Shown here: in pieces, positions 26,005-34,163 of the stretch | Layout of the letters: each line of letters starts with the position of its first letter | Position numbering within the stretch: position 1 is the first letter of the stretch | Program-made: the position numbers and the translations under genes | The notes under the pieces: model-generated | Told to the model about the DNA's origin: nothing | Databases searched by the model: none | Seen by the model: the letters and a program-made list of their open reading frames with translations, nothing else | Assembly (NCBI GenBank): GCA_913061095.1 | Contig: CAJXVM010000018.1 | Span: 1 to 64,000, forward strand | Length of the DNA: 64,000 nucleotides | DNA from: an uncultured Ignavibacteria bacterium | GTDB lineage: Bacteria; Bacteroidota; Ignavibacteria; SZUA-365 | Direction: 5' to 3'

Positions 26005-28362
26005 TTATTTGGCCAGCAGCATGCGGCGCGTTTCGACCGTGGTGGCAGTGCGGAGCGTGTACATGTACACACCGCTCTGTGCGACCGTACCGGCAGCGTC
26101 GCGTCCGTTCCAGCGCACGCTGTGCGTTCCTTCAGCGAGGTCGCCGTCGACGAGTGTGGCGACGCGGCGGCCGAGCAGGTCATGCACGGTCAGCGTCACG
26201 GCACCGGATTCCGGCAGCGTGAAACGGATGACCGTGGACGGATTGAAGGGATTCGGGAAGTTCTGCTCGAGCACCGGCGATGACGGTGCCGCGGCGACGT
26301 CGTTCTTCGGCGCCGGGAACAGTGCGGGCACGGTCACCGTGGTGGTCATATTCGCATCGTCCGTCGCATCGTCCGTCGCGGTCACGATCAGCGACGCCGA
26401 GGCCGCCTTGACCTTGCGCAGTTCGCCGGTCAGCTCGAATTCGTAGTCGAACTTCGCGTAGTTGGGAAGCAGATCGAATTCGAAGTCATCACCATCCATG
26501 ACGGGCACTCCGCCGGCCGCCATGATCATGGACCAGAAGGCCTGCGGGTTCGGGGCTTCCACCGTCACGGCGTTCTGCAGGGGATGGAATTTCAGGCGGG
26601 GACGCTGTTCGACCATGTAGGTGACGACCGTGTTGTTGTCCACCATCGGGATGCTCATCACGGCACTGACGGAGGGATCGGGGTCACAGCCGTCGGTGGC
26701 GGAGAAGTCCACCTCGAAGTCGCCCTTGGTGGCGTTGATCTGCCTGACCAGGTCAAGCGACGCGTCGACCAGCGGGGCCGTGGTGTTGAGCACCGAGAAC
26801 AGCGTCACCGTGCCGCTGACCTCGCTGGCGCAGACGAGCAAGTGCTGACCGTTCGGACTGTCGGCGGCGTCGATGAAGATCAGTCCCTCCGGACCGAGAT
26901 CACCGATGGTATTCACGTTCGCGGGATCCTCGGGATCGAGCGTAAAGTCGCGGTTGTTGATGTAGGTCACATACACGGGCGCGGTCGGATCGCTGATGTC
27001 GTACACCATGATGCCGCCGATACGCTCGAGTCCGATGAAGGCATACACGCTGCCGCAGTATTCCGCCACGGCGATGGCCTCGGGCTCGGGTCCCTTTGCG
27101 TCGCTGCGGCCGTCGAAGTCATTCTCGTCATTGTCGGTGTTGAATTCCGTCGGAAGCAGCTGCTTGATCTTCTGCTCGATCTCGTCGCCGCTGTCCCAAA
27201 CCAGATTACCGTTCGCATCCCAGATCGAGAAGCTGCGTGCGCCGTAGGAATAGAGCTTGTCGTAGTCGCCGTCGTTGTCCGTGTCGCCGAGCGTGGTGGT
27301 GATGTTCAGGCGGCCGAGGTTGGCATCCTGCTGCAGCGTGGCGGCGTTCGGGAAGGCGGTGGGATCGAGCGTCAGGTCCTTGACACGCTCTTCCTCGCTG
27401 AATCCGTCATAATCACGGGCATCACCCTCGTTTGCGGAGACGATATAGGTGTTTCCACCGATCTCGACCGATGCGATCGCGTCCGGCTGATACATGCCGT
27501 ACACCGGCCAGGTGGTGATGTTGATGCCTGCGTCCCTGTCACTCGCGTCCAATGCGTTCACAGCGAGGCTGTGATCCTTGAAGCCCAGCGGGATGATGGC
27601 ACTGATCGTGGCGGAGCTGATGTCCACGACGGCCAGGGCATTGTTTTCCTGCATTGCCACCCAGGCGGTGTTGCCCTGCGTGGTGATGTATTCGGGTTCG
27701 AGGTCCTCGGAGACCGAGGCGCCCGGTCCGAAAATGCGCACACCGGCGTTCTGCAGCGCGGTTTTCTGGGCGTCGAAGGCATTGAAATCCGCCGTCGCAA
27801 CTGTGGCGGACAGGACGCCGCCGCTGATGTTGATCACGCTGATGGTTCCTTCGGGATCGACAGTGTAGTCATCGTTGGGCTCGCCCTCGTTTGCCACGAG
27901 CACATAACTGCCGTCTTCGGTGAACGTCAGCATGTCGGGCAGGATGCCGACAGTGACATCATTGAGAACCGTCCCGGACGCATCGAGAAAGTACACGCGT
28001 CCGGCGGAGTTAAACACATCGTTCTCAACCGCCACAGCGACGATACCGTTGTGCACGTCGACGCTGTTCGCGCCGCCGGCGTCGTTCCAGATGGCGGCGA
28101 AATTGATGGTCGACACAAGCATGGGCATTGCAGGATTGGCGATGGAGATGATATCCACCTCGGGTGCGTCGCCGCGCACCGAAAACAGCCGCTGTGAAGC
28201 GGGATCGTGGGCGACGATTTCCGCGGCGGACTCGTCAAGCACGCCGGTCTTGTATTCCCCGAGTACGGAAAGCTGTATCGACTGCGCGGACGCCTGGGCG
28301 GCCAGCAGCACTGTCAGAAGTATGGCAGGCAGGATGTAACGGACATGAGAAAACACCTTCAT
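26005..28362 (-). CDS. Choice-of-anchor I family secreted protein with T9SS sorting domain
   Basis: A protein of 785 residues. The ATG at 28362 has GGAGGAG four bases upstream. A signal peptide (YILPAILLTVLLAAQASAQ) is followed by the choice-of-anchor I propeller-like region (about 30-520). Signatures are VLGEYKTGVLDESAAEIVAHDPASQRLF, EGEPNDDYTVDPEGTISVI, NEGDARDYDGFSEEERVKD and FIGLERIGGIMVYDISDP. A beta region follows, then the sorting domain (about 695-785, LEQNFPNPFNPSTVIRF, DLLGRRVATLVDG). Related proteins are sometimes annotated as alkaline phosphatase-like, but no catalytic serine motif is visible, so I do not claim an enzyme. The upstream region is shared with the divergent carbonic anhydrase gene and carries the triple palindrome. 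Confidence 0.88.
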   Translation of the reverse strand: MKVFSHVRYILPAILLTVLLAAQASAQSIQLSVLGEYKTGVLDESAAEIVAHDPASQRLFSVRGDAPEVDIISIANPAMPMLVSTINFAAIWNDAGGANSVDVHNGIVAVAVENDVFNSAGRVYFLDASGTVLNDVTVGILPDMLTFTEDGSYVLVANEGEPNDDYTVDPEGTISVINISGGVLSATVATADFNAFDAQKTALQNAGVRIFGPGASVSEDLEPEYITTQGNTAWVAMQENNALAVVDISSATISAIIPLGFKDHSLAVNALDASDRDAGINITTWPVYGMYQPDAIASVEIGGNTYIVSANEGDARDYDGFSEEERVKDLTLDPTAFPNAATLQQDANLGRLNITTTLGDTDNDGDYDKLYSYGARSFSIWDANGNLVWDSGDEIEQKIKQLLPTEFNTDNDENDFDGRSDAKGPEPEAIAVAEYCGSVYAFIGLERIGGIMVYDISDPTAPVYVTYINNRDFTLDPEDPANVNTIGDLGPEGLIFIDAADSPNGQHLLVCASEVSGTVTLFSVLNTTAPLVDASLDLVRQINATKGDFEVDFSATDGCDPDPSVSAVMSIPMVDNNTVVTYMVEQRPRLKFHPLQNAVTVEAPNPQAFWSMIMAAGGVPVMDGDDFEFDLLPNYAKFDYEFELTGELRKVKAASASLIVTATDDATDDANMTTTVTVPALFPAPKNDVAAAPSSPVLEQNFPNPFNPSTVIRFTLPESGAVTLTVHDLLGRRVATLVDGDLAEGTHSVRWNGRDAAGTVAQSGVYMYTLRTATTVETRRMLLAK

Positions 28363-28801
28363 GAGGCTCCTCCGAATGAATTTTGGATGGGTTAGATCCG
28401 CAATTTCGGCACTGTCCTGTTAGCGCGCTGTTTGATTTGGATTAAATCCACAAAAATGCCTCCCATCCTGAAGGGCACGCGCAATATCGCCGGCTCCGGC
28501 ATCGCACACGCACCCGGCATCCGGGTGTGCCACCATACCGAACATCCTCGATGATGATGCAGAATTCCCGGATCCTACAGCATACACTGTCAGAATGGCA
28601 TTTTTACCCGGGTAAAATTGGGGTTTTACCCGGGTATAATTGCATTTTACCCGGGTAATAATATGCCAATCATGATTCTCCGCGGGAGAAACAGTGGACG
28701 CCCCAACGAGATGTGTATGTTTGTGTGGATGATTTCGCAGATGGCTTGTTTCCTGCGTACATTAGTGTGACCCATCACCTGTGACATTCGACAGGAAGCA
28801 C
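28363..28801. other. 439-bp divergent intergenic region
   Basis: No gene is seen. Besides the triple ACCCGGGT array at 28602-28660, it has the 13-bp palindrome TGGATTAAATCCA at 28438-28450. Local AT-rich stretches suit promoters for both flanking genes. Confidence 0.5.
28602..28660. promoter_or_regulatory. Array of three palindromic operators, TTTTACCCGGGTAAAA type
   Basis: The copies are TTTTACCCGGGTAAAA (28602-28617), TTTTACCCGGGTATAA (28624-28639) and TTTTACCCGGGTAATA (28645-28660). Their centres are 22 and 21 bp apart, about two helical turns, so bound proteins would lie on one face of the DNA. The array ends 142 bp before the carbonic anhydrase start and 240 bp from the divergent gene. 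A dimeric repressor or activator is likely, though I cannot name it. Confidence 0.75.
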
Positions 28802-29434
28802 ATGATTCCCGCCCATGACGCACTGGAAAGACTCAAGGAAGGAAACCGCCGTTTCGTGGCGGGCGAACGTCATATCGATGCCGATGCGCTCGCCCTTAGG
28901 CGTGCCGAGCTGACGGAGGGACAGCAGCCGTTCGCCGTCATTCTCGGATGCTCGGATTCGCGCGTTCCGGCTGAGATCGTATTCGACCAGGGCCTCGGCG
29001 ATCTGTTCGTCATCCGTGTTGCAGGAAACATTGTCGCTCCCTCGCTGGTGGGCAGCGTGGAATTCGCCGCCGCCGAATTCGGTACGCGTCTCGTCGTCGT
29101 CATGGGACACAGCCGCTGCGGCGCGGTAACGGCAACGATTGAAGACATCCTCCATCCTTCCGATGCGCATTCGAAAAACCTGCGTGCCATTGTCGACCGC
29201 GTGCGTCCATCGGTCGAAACGCTCATGGATACGGATCTCCGGCATGACCGTGAAGCACTGATCCACGCGGCCGTCCGTGCGAATGTCCGCGTCTCCGCCG
29301 ATCACCTCCGCCACGGTTCCGTAGTGCTGGAAGAGCTGATCCGGGAGGACAGACTCCTCGTCGTGGGTGCGGAGTATTCCCTTGAGACAGGTGTGGTCGA
29401 TTTCTTCGATGGTGTGCCGGAGGAGAACCGGTGA
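28802..29434 (+). CDS. Beta-class carbonic anhydrase
   Basis: A protein of 210 residues. The ATG at 28802 has AGGA five bases upstream; an in-frame GTG at 28781 is less likely. It interconverts CO2 and bicarbonate with a zinc ion in the cytoplasm. Zinc ligands are Cys50 and Asp52 (ILGCSDSRVPAEIVFDQGLGDLFVIR), His103 and Cys106 (VMGHSRCGAV), in the normal beta-CA spacing, with the conserved Asp52-Arg54 dyad. Length is usual for bacterial beta-CA. No signal peptide is present. The gene stands alone behind the triple palindrome array, so a dedicated regulator is likely. A REP-like palindrome follows at 29441. Confidence 0.95.
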   Translation: MIPAHDALERLKEGNRRFVAGERHIDADALALRRAELTEGQQPFAVILGCSDSRVPAEIVFDQGLGDLFVIRVAGNIVAPSLVGSVEFAAAEFGTRLVVVMGHSRCGAVTATIEDILHPSDAHSKNLRAIVDRVRPSVETLMDTDLRHDREALIHAAVRANVRVSADHLRHGSVVLEELIREDRLLVVGAEYSLETGVVDFFDGVPEENR

Positions 29435-29440
29435 TGGCAT

Positions 29441-29460
29441 CCACACGCTGACGCGTGTGG
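29441..29460. repeat. REP-like palindrome CCACACGC-TGAC-GCGTGTGG, copy 1
   Basis: The perfect 8-bp arms lie 6 bp after the carbonic anhydrase stop. About 20 further bases downstream (GGTTATCGCAGCTTCCTGC) match those after the copy at 36745 with few changes, so the repeat extends to about 45 bp. Confidence 0.7.
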
Positions 29461-29500
29461 TTATCGCAGCTTCCTGCATCCTGCTGAACCCTCGTAGCCT

Positions 29501-30082
29501 TCAGCCCCCTTCTTTTCGCCAGGTGACTCGCAGCGTTTCGGCCGGAGCGAATTCCTTCCTCTGCAGGTGATACACTGTCTGGGTGTCACCCGGGATGACG
29601 CTGGTATAGGGCATGCTCAGTCCGTTGAGACTGAGCCCATCGCGTATCCTGACTGTCATTTCCGCGTATTCCAGCGTGCGCTTCCAGTGCCTACGTGCGG
29701 TGAGAACATATTCCATCACGTGATCGGGTGTCGGCTGTCGGTAGGCGATTTCATACACCGCGATGCTCGTTTCAGGGATGCGCAGCGGGAACAGAAATCC
29801 CGCCGGCGCGCTCGCGCATGGCACCCTCTGTCCGGTGTGCCGGTCTGTCACGGTGATCTCCGTCGGCCGGGGCAGGCCAGGCCTGATCACCACGGGGAAC
29901 GTCAGGGTCTGTGAAACGGCGGTGTCACCCGTGTTCGCGAAATAATACGCTCCACGCAGCAGACAGCTCGTATCCTGCACATCGATGAGAATATCCTCGC
30001 GGAAGCAGTGCGGGGACTGCCCGCTTCCCCTCCCGGTCATCCCTCCCGCAAGAAGAATGAACAGCATGATGCGAACGAACAT
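29501..30082 (-). CDS. Hypothetical exported protein
   Basis: A protein of 193 residues from the ATG at 30082, preceded by GGAG nine bases upstream and opening a signal peptide (MFVRIMLFILLAGGMTG). An in-frame start at 30154 would bury the signal. The rest is beta-rich with no recognised motif: a repeated-strand region (LLRGAYYFANTGDTAVSQTLTFPVV, PTEITVTDRHTGQRVP, VYEIAYRQPTPDHVMEYVLTA). An N-terminal Ig-like fold followed by a second beta domain is plausible. It lies between the carbonic anhydrase and the second kinase/regulator operon. The 3' end reaches almost to the REP-like element. I do not recognise a family. Confidence 0.65.
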   Translation of the reverse strand: MFVRIMLFILLAGGMTGRGSGQSPHCFREDILIDVQDTSCLLRGAYYFANTGDTAVSQTLTFPVVIRPGLPRPTEITVTDRHTGQRVPCASAPAGFLFPLRIPETSIAVYEIAYRQPTPDHVMEYVLTARRHWKRTLEYAEMTVRIRDGLSLNGLSMPYTSVIPGDTQTVYHLQRKEFAPAETLRVTWRKEGG

Positions 30083-30168
30083 CGTGCCGGACTCCGAAAT
30101 GAATGCCAGTGTAAGGACAGGGGAATAATAAACGAGATTCCCGGTGAGAGTCAAGGACGCGTCCCCTC

Positions 30169-30186
30169 CCCACGCTCACGCGTGGG
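30169..30186. repeat. REP-like palindrome, short variant CCCACGC-TCAC-GCGTGGG
   Basis: The 7-bp arms enclose the same TCAC centre as the copy at 36696. It lies 18 bp beyond the stop of the response regulator at 30204, on its 3' side, so it could also end transcription of that operon. Confidence 0.6.
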
Positions 30187-30203
30187 TCTGCCGCGGCCTG
30201 TCC

Positions 30204-30875
30204 CTAGCCCGTCAGCTGCCGGGTGATGAGCGTTTGGTTCTCGAGAGCGAAGCGCAGCAGGGCGTGGCTGCCGTGAAGCTCGAGCTTACCGCAGATGTTT
30301 TCGCGGTGATGCGTGACGGTGCGGGGGCTGATATGCAGGCGCTCCGCGATGTCAGTACTGCTGTGATTGCGCGCGATCAGGTTCAGCACCCGCCGCTCGG
30401 TGGGCGTGAGTGCATCGAAGCGGGACTGCATGGCATCGAGGAGTGCGGTCCCGCCGCTGCTGTTGGACGGAAGCGCCGGGCTGACATGGTACTCCCCTTC
30501 CGCCACCCGGTGGATGGCGCGGAGGATGTCTGTCATCGCACTGTCCTTGAGAATGTATCCCAGCGCTCCGAGTTCCACGACACTTTCGAAAATCGTCTCA
30601 TTGTCATGAATGGTGAGCACGATGACACGGGTGGGGGATCCTTCTTTCCTGATCGCCCGCATCACGTCGATCCCGCTCATCTCGGGCATCTCGATGTCGA
30701 GTACCGCCACATGCGGTTGATGCAGGAGGATGGAATCCAGTGCCTGGCGGCCATTCTCCGCCTCGTCGATGACACGGATGCGCGGGTCGTGCTCGATCAC
30801 CTGGCGCAGTCCCATACGCACGACCGGATGGTCATCGGCGATCACCACGTTGATGCGGCGTCCGTTATTGATCAT
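30204..30875 (-). CDS. NarL/FixJ-family response regulator
   Basis: A protein of 223 residues. The receiver domain has D14-D15, phosphoacceptor D60 (VAVLDIEMPEMSG) and K110 (GYILKDS). A LuxR helix-turn-helix lies at about 155-215 (LTPTERRVLNLIARNHSSTDIAERLHISPRTVTHHRENICGKL). It closely resembles the regulator at 4280. The start ATG overlaps the end of the kinase gene by 4 bases, so the two are co-translated. Target promoters are unknown. Confidence 0.93.
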   Translation of the reverse strand: MINNGRRINVVIADDHPVVRMGLRQVIEHDPRIRVIDEAENGRQALDSILLHQPHVAVLDIEMPEMSGIDVMRAIRKEGSPTRVIVLTIHDNETIFESVVELGALGYILKDSAMTDILRAIHRVAEGEYHVSPALPSNSSGGTALLDAMQSRFDALTPTERRVLNLIARNHSSTDIAERLHISPRTVTHHRENICGKLELHGSHALLRFALENQTLITRQLTG

Positions 30876-33800
30876 GACGGCACCTCCGTATTCGGCACAG
30901 TGCTGCCGGCGGGATCGCGTGTGTGGGCGGCCGCTGTCTGGGGGATATCGATGAGCAGCTTCGTTCCAATGTTCTTCCGCGAGATGATGGTCATCGTGCC
31001 GCCGAGCATGCGCACGCGCTCGCGCATGCTGCGCAGCCCGAGTCCCTCTCCCTCACCGCCGCTGCCTTCAACGTCGAATCCGTGTCCGTCGTCCTCGACC
31101 GCAACGTGCAGCCCGGCATCTTGCTGCGAGATACGAATCGACGCATGGCTCGCGCCGGCGTGACTGATGACGTTGTTGGCAGCTTCCTGCAGGACGCGAT
31201 ACAGCGTGAGCTGGCGCGATGCTTCCATCTGCTCCGCGTCCGTCAGAACCGACAGCTCCCACTCGGTATCCGATACCGACTCGAGTTCGCGCGTCATATC
31301 CTCGAGCGCCTTGGCGAGTCCGAAGGTATCCAGCACCGGTGGATGCAGGTTATGCGAGATCACGCGGATTTCCTGGAGGATGTCATGCGTGGTGGCAGAA
31401 AGCTCGCTGATCAGTTCCCGTGGGTTCTGCACCTCACTGTCATCGGTAAGCGCAAGCTGGGTCCTGCTCCGGATGACGGCGAGTTTCTGACCGAGGCTGT
31501 CGTGCAGGTCGCGCGCGATGCGCGAGCGTTCGCGCTCCTGCGAGTCGATCAGGCGATGCGAGAACATGCGCTGAATTTCCGATTCCTTGCGTTCGGCATC
31601 CGCCTGCACGCGCAGTGCCTCCACTTCCGCGTCGCGTGCCCGCGACTCGGCCACCTCCGCGCGCAGCTCCGACACCCGTCGCCGCTGGCGAAGATGCCGC
31701 ACGATGAGGATGCTCAGCAGCAGGATAAGAGCCGCACCGATGATCGCGGCGTTGCGACGCGTCGTTTCCTGGGTAAGGCTCGCAGCCTGCAGGGAGCGGT
31801 CCTTTTCCAGCAGCTCGATTTTCTGCTGCTTGCGTGCCGCGTCGGCTTCCCTGCTGTGGAGATTGGCCTCCGTGACGGTCATTTCCAGTTCCTGAATCTC
31901 CGCCGCGCGCGAAAGCAGCTCGATTTCCTGCCGCCGCTGCAGCGCTTCGAGTCGACTGCGGCGGATGGCTTCATCGCGCCGCCGGAGTTCGAGTGACTGG
32001 AGCGCCTGATCCTTTTCCAGCAATGCAATTTTCTGCTCCCGCGTTTCAGCGTCGTACCTGGCCATGAGTTCATTGAGCTGTTTCTTTTCCGTCCCCCGCT
32101 GCGTACTGTCAAGGTATGCCTTCAGCCGCACGTGAGCGCGGTACGCTTCCATGTAATTTCCCATGGCCGCATACACCGCATGCAGGCGAGAAAGCGAACA
32201 TTCCACAATTCCCTCGGCCTGAATGCTCAGAGCAAGCTCAAGAGCTTCCTGCAGGTACGGAAGTGCGGCTGAAAAATTCCCGGAAGCCTGATAACACCAT
32301 CCGAGATGACACAGGGTGCGGGCAAGTCCATGCGAATCATCGAATGTTTCCAGGAGTGCTTTTGCCCTCTGCAGAAATTGGAGAGCTTCTTCATATCTCC
32401 CTACCTTTCTGTATACGGTTCCGATACCATCCAATGCCATTGCAAGACGTGACTCCTGTCCAAGAGAGTCAAACATGACAATGCTGCGATGCAGGTAATC
32501 CAGCGCCAGCGAATCTGAATCGAGTCCCGCATACGCCTTGCCCACCGCCGCCAGGCTTAACGCTTGCTCGGCCCTTAGTCCATTTGTTCGGGAGTATTCG
32601 AGACATTCATGGTAGTATTGCAGGGCTTTTGCATATGCGCACCTGTCATAATAGATCGTACCGATGTTCACTCGTATGATAGTCAGCAGGTAGTTATCAC
32701 CCGCTTGCTCCAGATGATCGATCGCTTCAAGGTAATATCGCAGCGCTTCTGAGCTATTGCCCTGCTTGCAGGCGACAATACCCATATTCATCAGGCTGCT
32801 TCCGATTTCAGGATGATATGCGATCTCCTTCGCGGCGGAGTACGCCCGTTCATAGTAGTCCATCGCTTTCCCGAACTTGCTCTGAGCCATGTACGACGCC
32901 CCAATTCCGTTACAGCAATGAGCGATTAAGGTTTTATCGCCAGCCTCCGTGTAATGCCGCAGTGCCCGGGAAAAATACTCCAGAGAGCGAAATGAAGATC
33001 CCTGCTCAATGTATACCTTGGCCAGATCCATCACGCAATGCGCAATGATATCCTGGTCCCCGATATGCTCAGCAATTTCCAATCCACGTTGAAGCTGTTC
33101 TGAAGCCTGTTTGAGATTTCCCATCTGTACTTCGGTTTCACCGAGGGCGGTAAGAATTTCCGCCATTCCTGCTTCATCGCCCAATTCTTCGTACACCTTC
33201 AGTGCATTGCGATAGACAGTTCTCGCCAGGGTGAGTGAATCCAGACGCCGGAGGCAGTACCCCATCCCATAATTGCATGCTGCGAGTTCATCCCGGTCCC
33301 CGAGCTCACGGGAGATCTCGGCACAGACTCGATACTGACGAAGCGCATCTTCATATCGTTTCAGCATCACGAGTGCATACGCAATTGCTTTGATTCCCCT
33401 TATCAGCGATGTTCGATCTGCGGAATTTTCCAGAAGCGTGACGCTTTCCCTCCAGTACTTCAATGCCTGCTCGTGATCGCCGCATAGCATTCGATCTTGT
33501 GCCATATTATGCAATATCCGTGACATGCTCGTCGTATCGCGAACATCTGCGCTTATCGCCAGGCTCTGTTCATAAAACGCCATCGCCTCCGGATACTGCT
33601 GTCTGCTACTGCAGGATAATCCGAGCGTATGCAATGCCTCTCCGGCTCCCATCGGGTAATTCACTTTCCTTGCGAGGGATAATGCTCTGGAGGCCAGTTC
33701 ATGCGCACTGTCAGGATTCGTCTCGACCTGCGTCAGGGCGAGCTGGTTCAATGCGTGAACCCGGGCAGTGTCGCTGATACGTGAACGGATCACACGTCGG

Positions 33801-33934
33801 AGGCTGTCCTTATTGATCTGCTGAGGCAGGCTTTCCACATGGATCTGCTGCGCCTGGACGCAGCACAGTGCATCCACCATCGCACAGAAGACGAACAGCA
33901 TCATGATGTTCGCGTGAATTGACCTGGTGTTCAT
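30872..33934 (-). CDS. TPR-containing sensor histidine kinase, HisKA_3 (NarX-type)
   Basis: A protein of 1,020 residues. The ATG at 33934 has GGAGG seven bases upstream; the longer frame to 34207 has no signal peptide at its start. A signal peptide (NIMMLFVFCAMVDALCCVQAQ) is followed by about 14 TPR units (about 40-600, for example YHECLEYSRTNG, ALQFLQRAKALLE). A coiled coil (about 610-725), a membrane span (about 730-750, AAIIGAALILLLSILIV), HisKA_3 with H811 (ARDLHDSLGQKL) and HATPase_c (about 905-1000, EAANNVISHA, DDGHGF, GLGLRSMRER) follow. It has more TPRs than its paralogue at 1863, suggesting repeat expansion of the sensor. It is first in an operon with the NarL-type regulator. The signal it senses is unknown. 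Confidence 0.92.
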   Translation of the reverse strand: MNTRSIHANIMMLFVFCAMVDALCCVQAQQIHVESLPQQINKDSLRRVIRSRISDTARVHALNQLALTQVETNPDSAHELASRALSLARKVNYPMGAGEALHTLGLSCSSRQQYPEAMAFYEQSLAISADVRDTTSMSRILHNMAQDRMLCGDHEQALKYWRESVTLLENSADRTSLIRGIKAIAYALVMLKRYEDALRQYRVCAEISRELGDRDELAACNYGMGYCLRRLDSLTLARTVYRNALKVYEELGDEAGMAEILTALGETEVQMGNLKQASEQLQRGLEIAEHIGDQDIIAHCVMDLAKVYIEQGSSFRSLEYFSRALRHYTEAGDKTLIAHCCNGIGASYMAQSKFGKAMDYYERAYSAAKEIAYHPEIGSSLMNMGIVACKQGNSSEALRYYLEAIDHLEQAGDNYLLTIIRVNIGTIYYDRCAYAKALQYYHECLEYSRTNGLRAEQALSLAAVGKAYAGLDSDSLALDYLHRSIVMFDSLGQESRLAMALDGIGTVYRKVGRYEEALQFLQRAKALLETFDDSHGLARTLCHLGWCYQASGNFSAALPYLQEALELALSIQAEGIVECSLSRLHAVYAAMGNYMEAYRAHVRLKAYLDSTQRGTEKKQLNELMARYDAETREQKIALLEKDQALQSLELRRRDEAIRRSRLEALQRRQEIELLSRAAEIQELEMTVTEANLHSREADAARKQQKIELLEKDRSLQAASLTQETTRRNAAIIGAALILLLSILIVRHLRQRRRVSELRAEVAESRARDAEVEALRVQADAERKESEIQRMFSHRLIDSQERERSRIARDLHDSLGQKLAVIRSRTQLALTDDSEVQNPRELISELSATTHDILQEIRVISHNLHPPVLDTFGLAKALEDMTRELESVSDTEWELSVLTDAEQMEASRQLTLYRVLQEAANNVISHAGASHASIRISQQDAGLHVAVEDDGHGFDVEGSGGEGEGLGLRSMRERVRMLGGTMTIISRKNIGTKLLIDIPQTAAAHTRDPAGSTVPNTEVPS

Positions 33935-34163
33935 GACATTGCCTCCACTGGTACCAGAAATTCTGCGCTCATTCTCCTGTGCGCCGCGGCATACGGACGG
34001 CAGGGATACCGCTCCGATGGGGAGATCTATGTGAACAGGGCTCTGTGCAGAGGATGACTCTGTAAATATTGCTCGTTCCGTTCTCATTGTCAAGACGGAC
34101 TCCCCGGTCGTGCATGGGCGGTGCGTGCATTGACGCCACGCACCTTCCTTCATGCAGAATCCG

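Noticed and set aside
26584-28197. A 537-codon plus-strand frame opposite the choice-of-anchor I gene
   Set aside because: Antisense shadow; composition rich in V, D, G and H without any motif, while the minus strand has full family signatures.
26005-28362. Choice-of-anchor I protein as an alkaline phosphatase
   Set aside because: No phosphatase catalytic motif is visible; the resemblance is only in annotation habit for the family.
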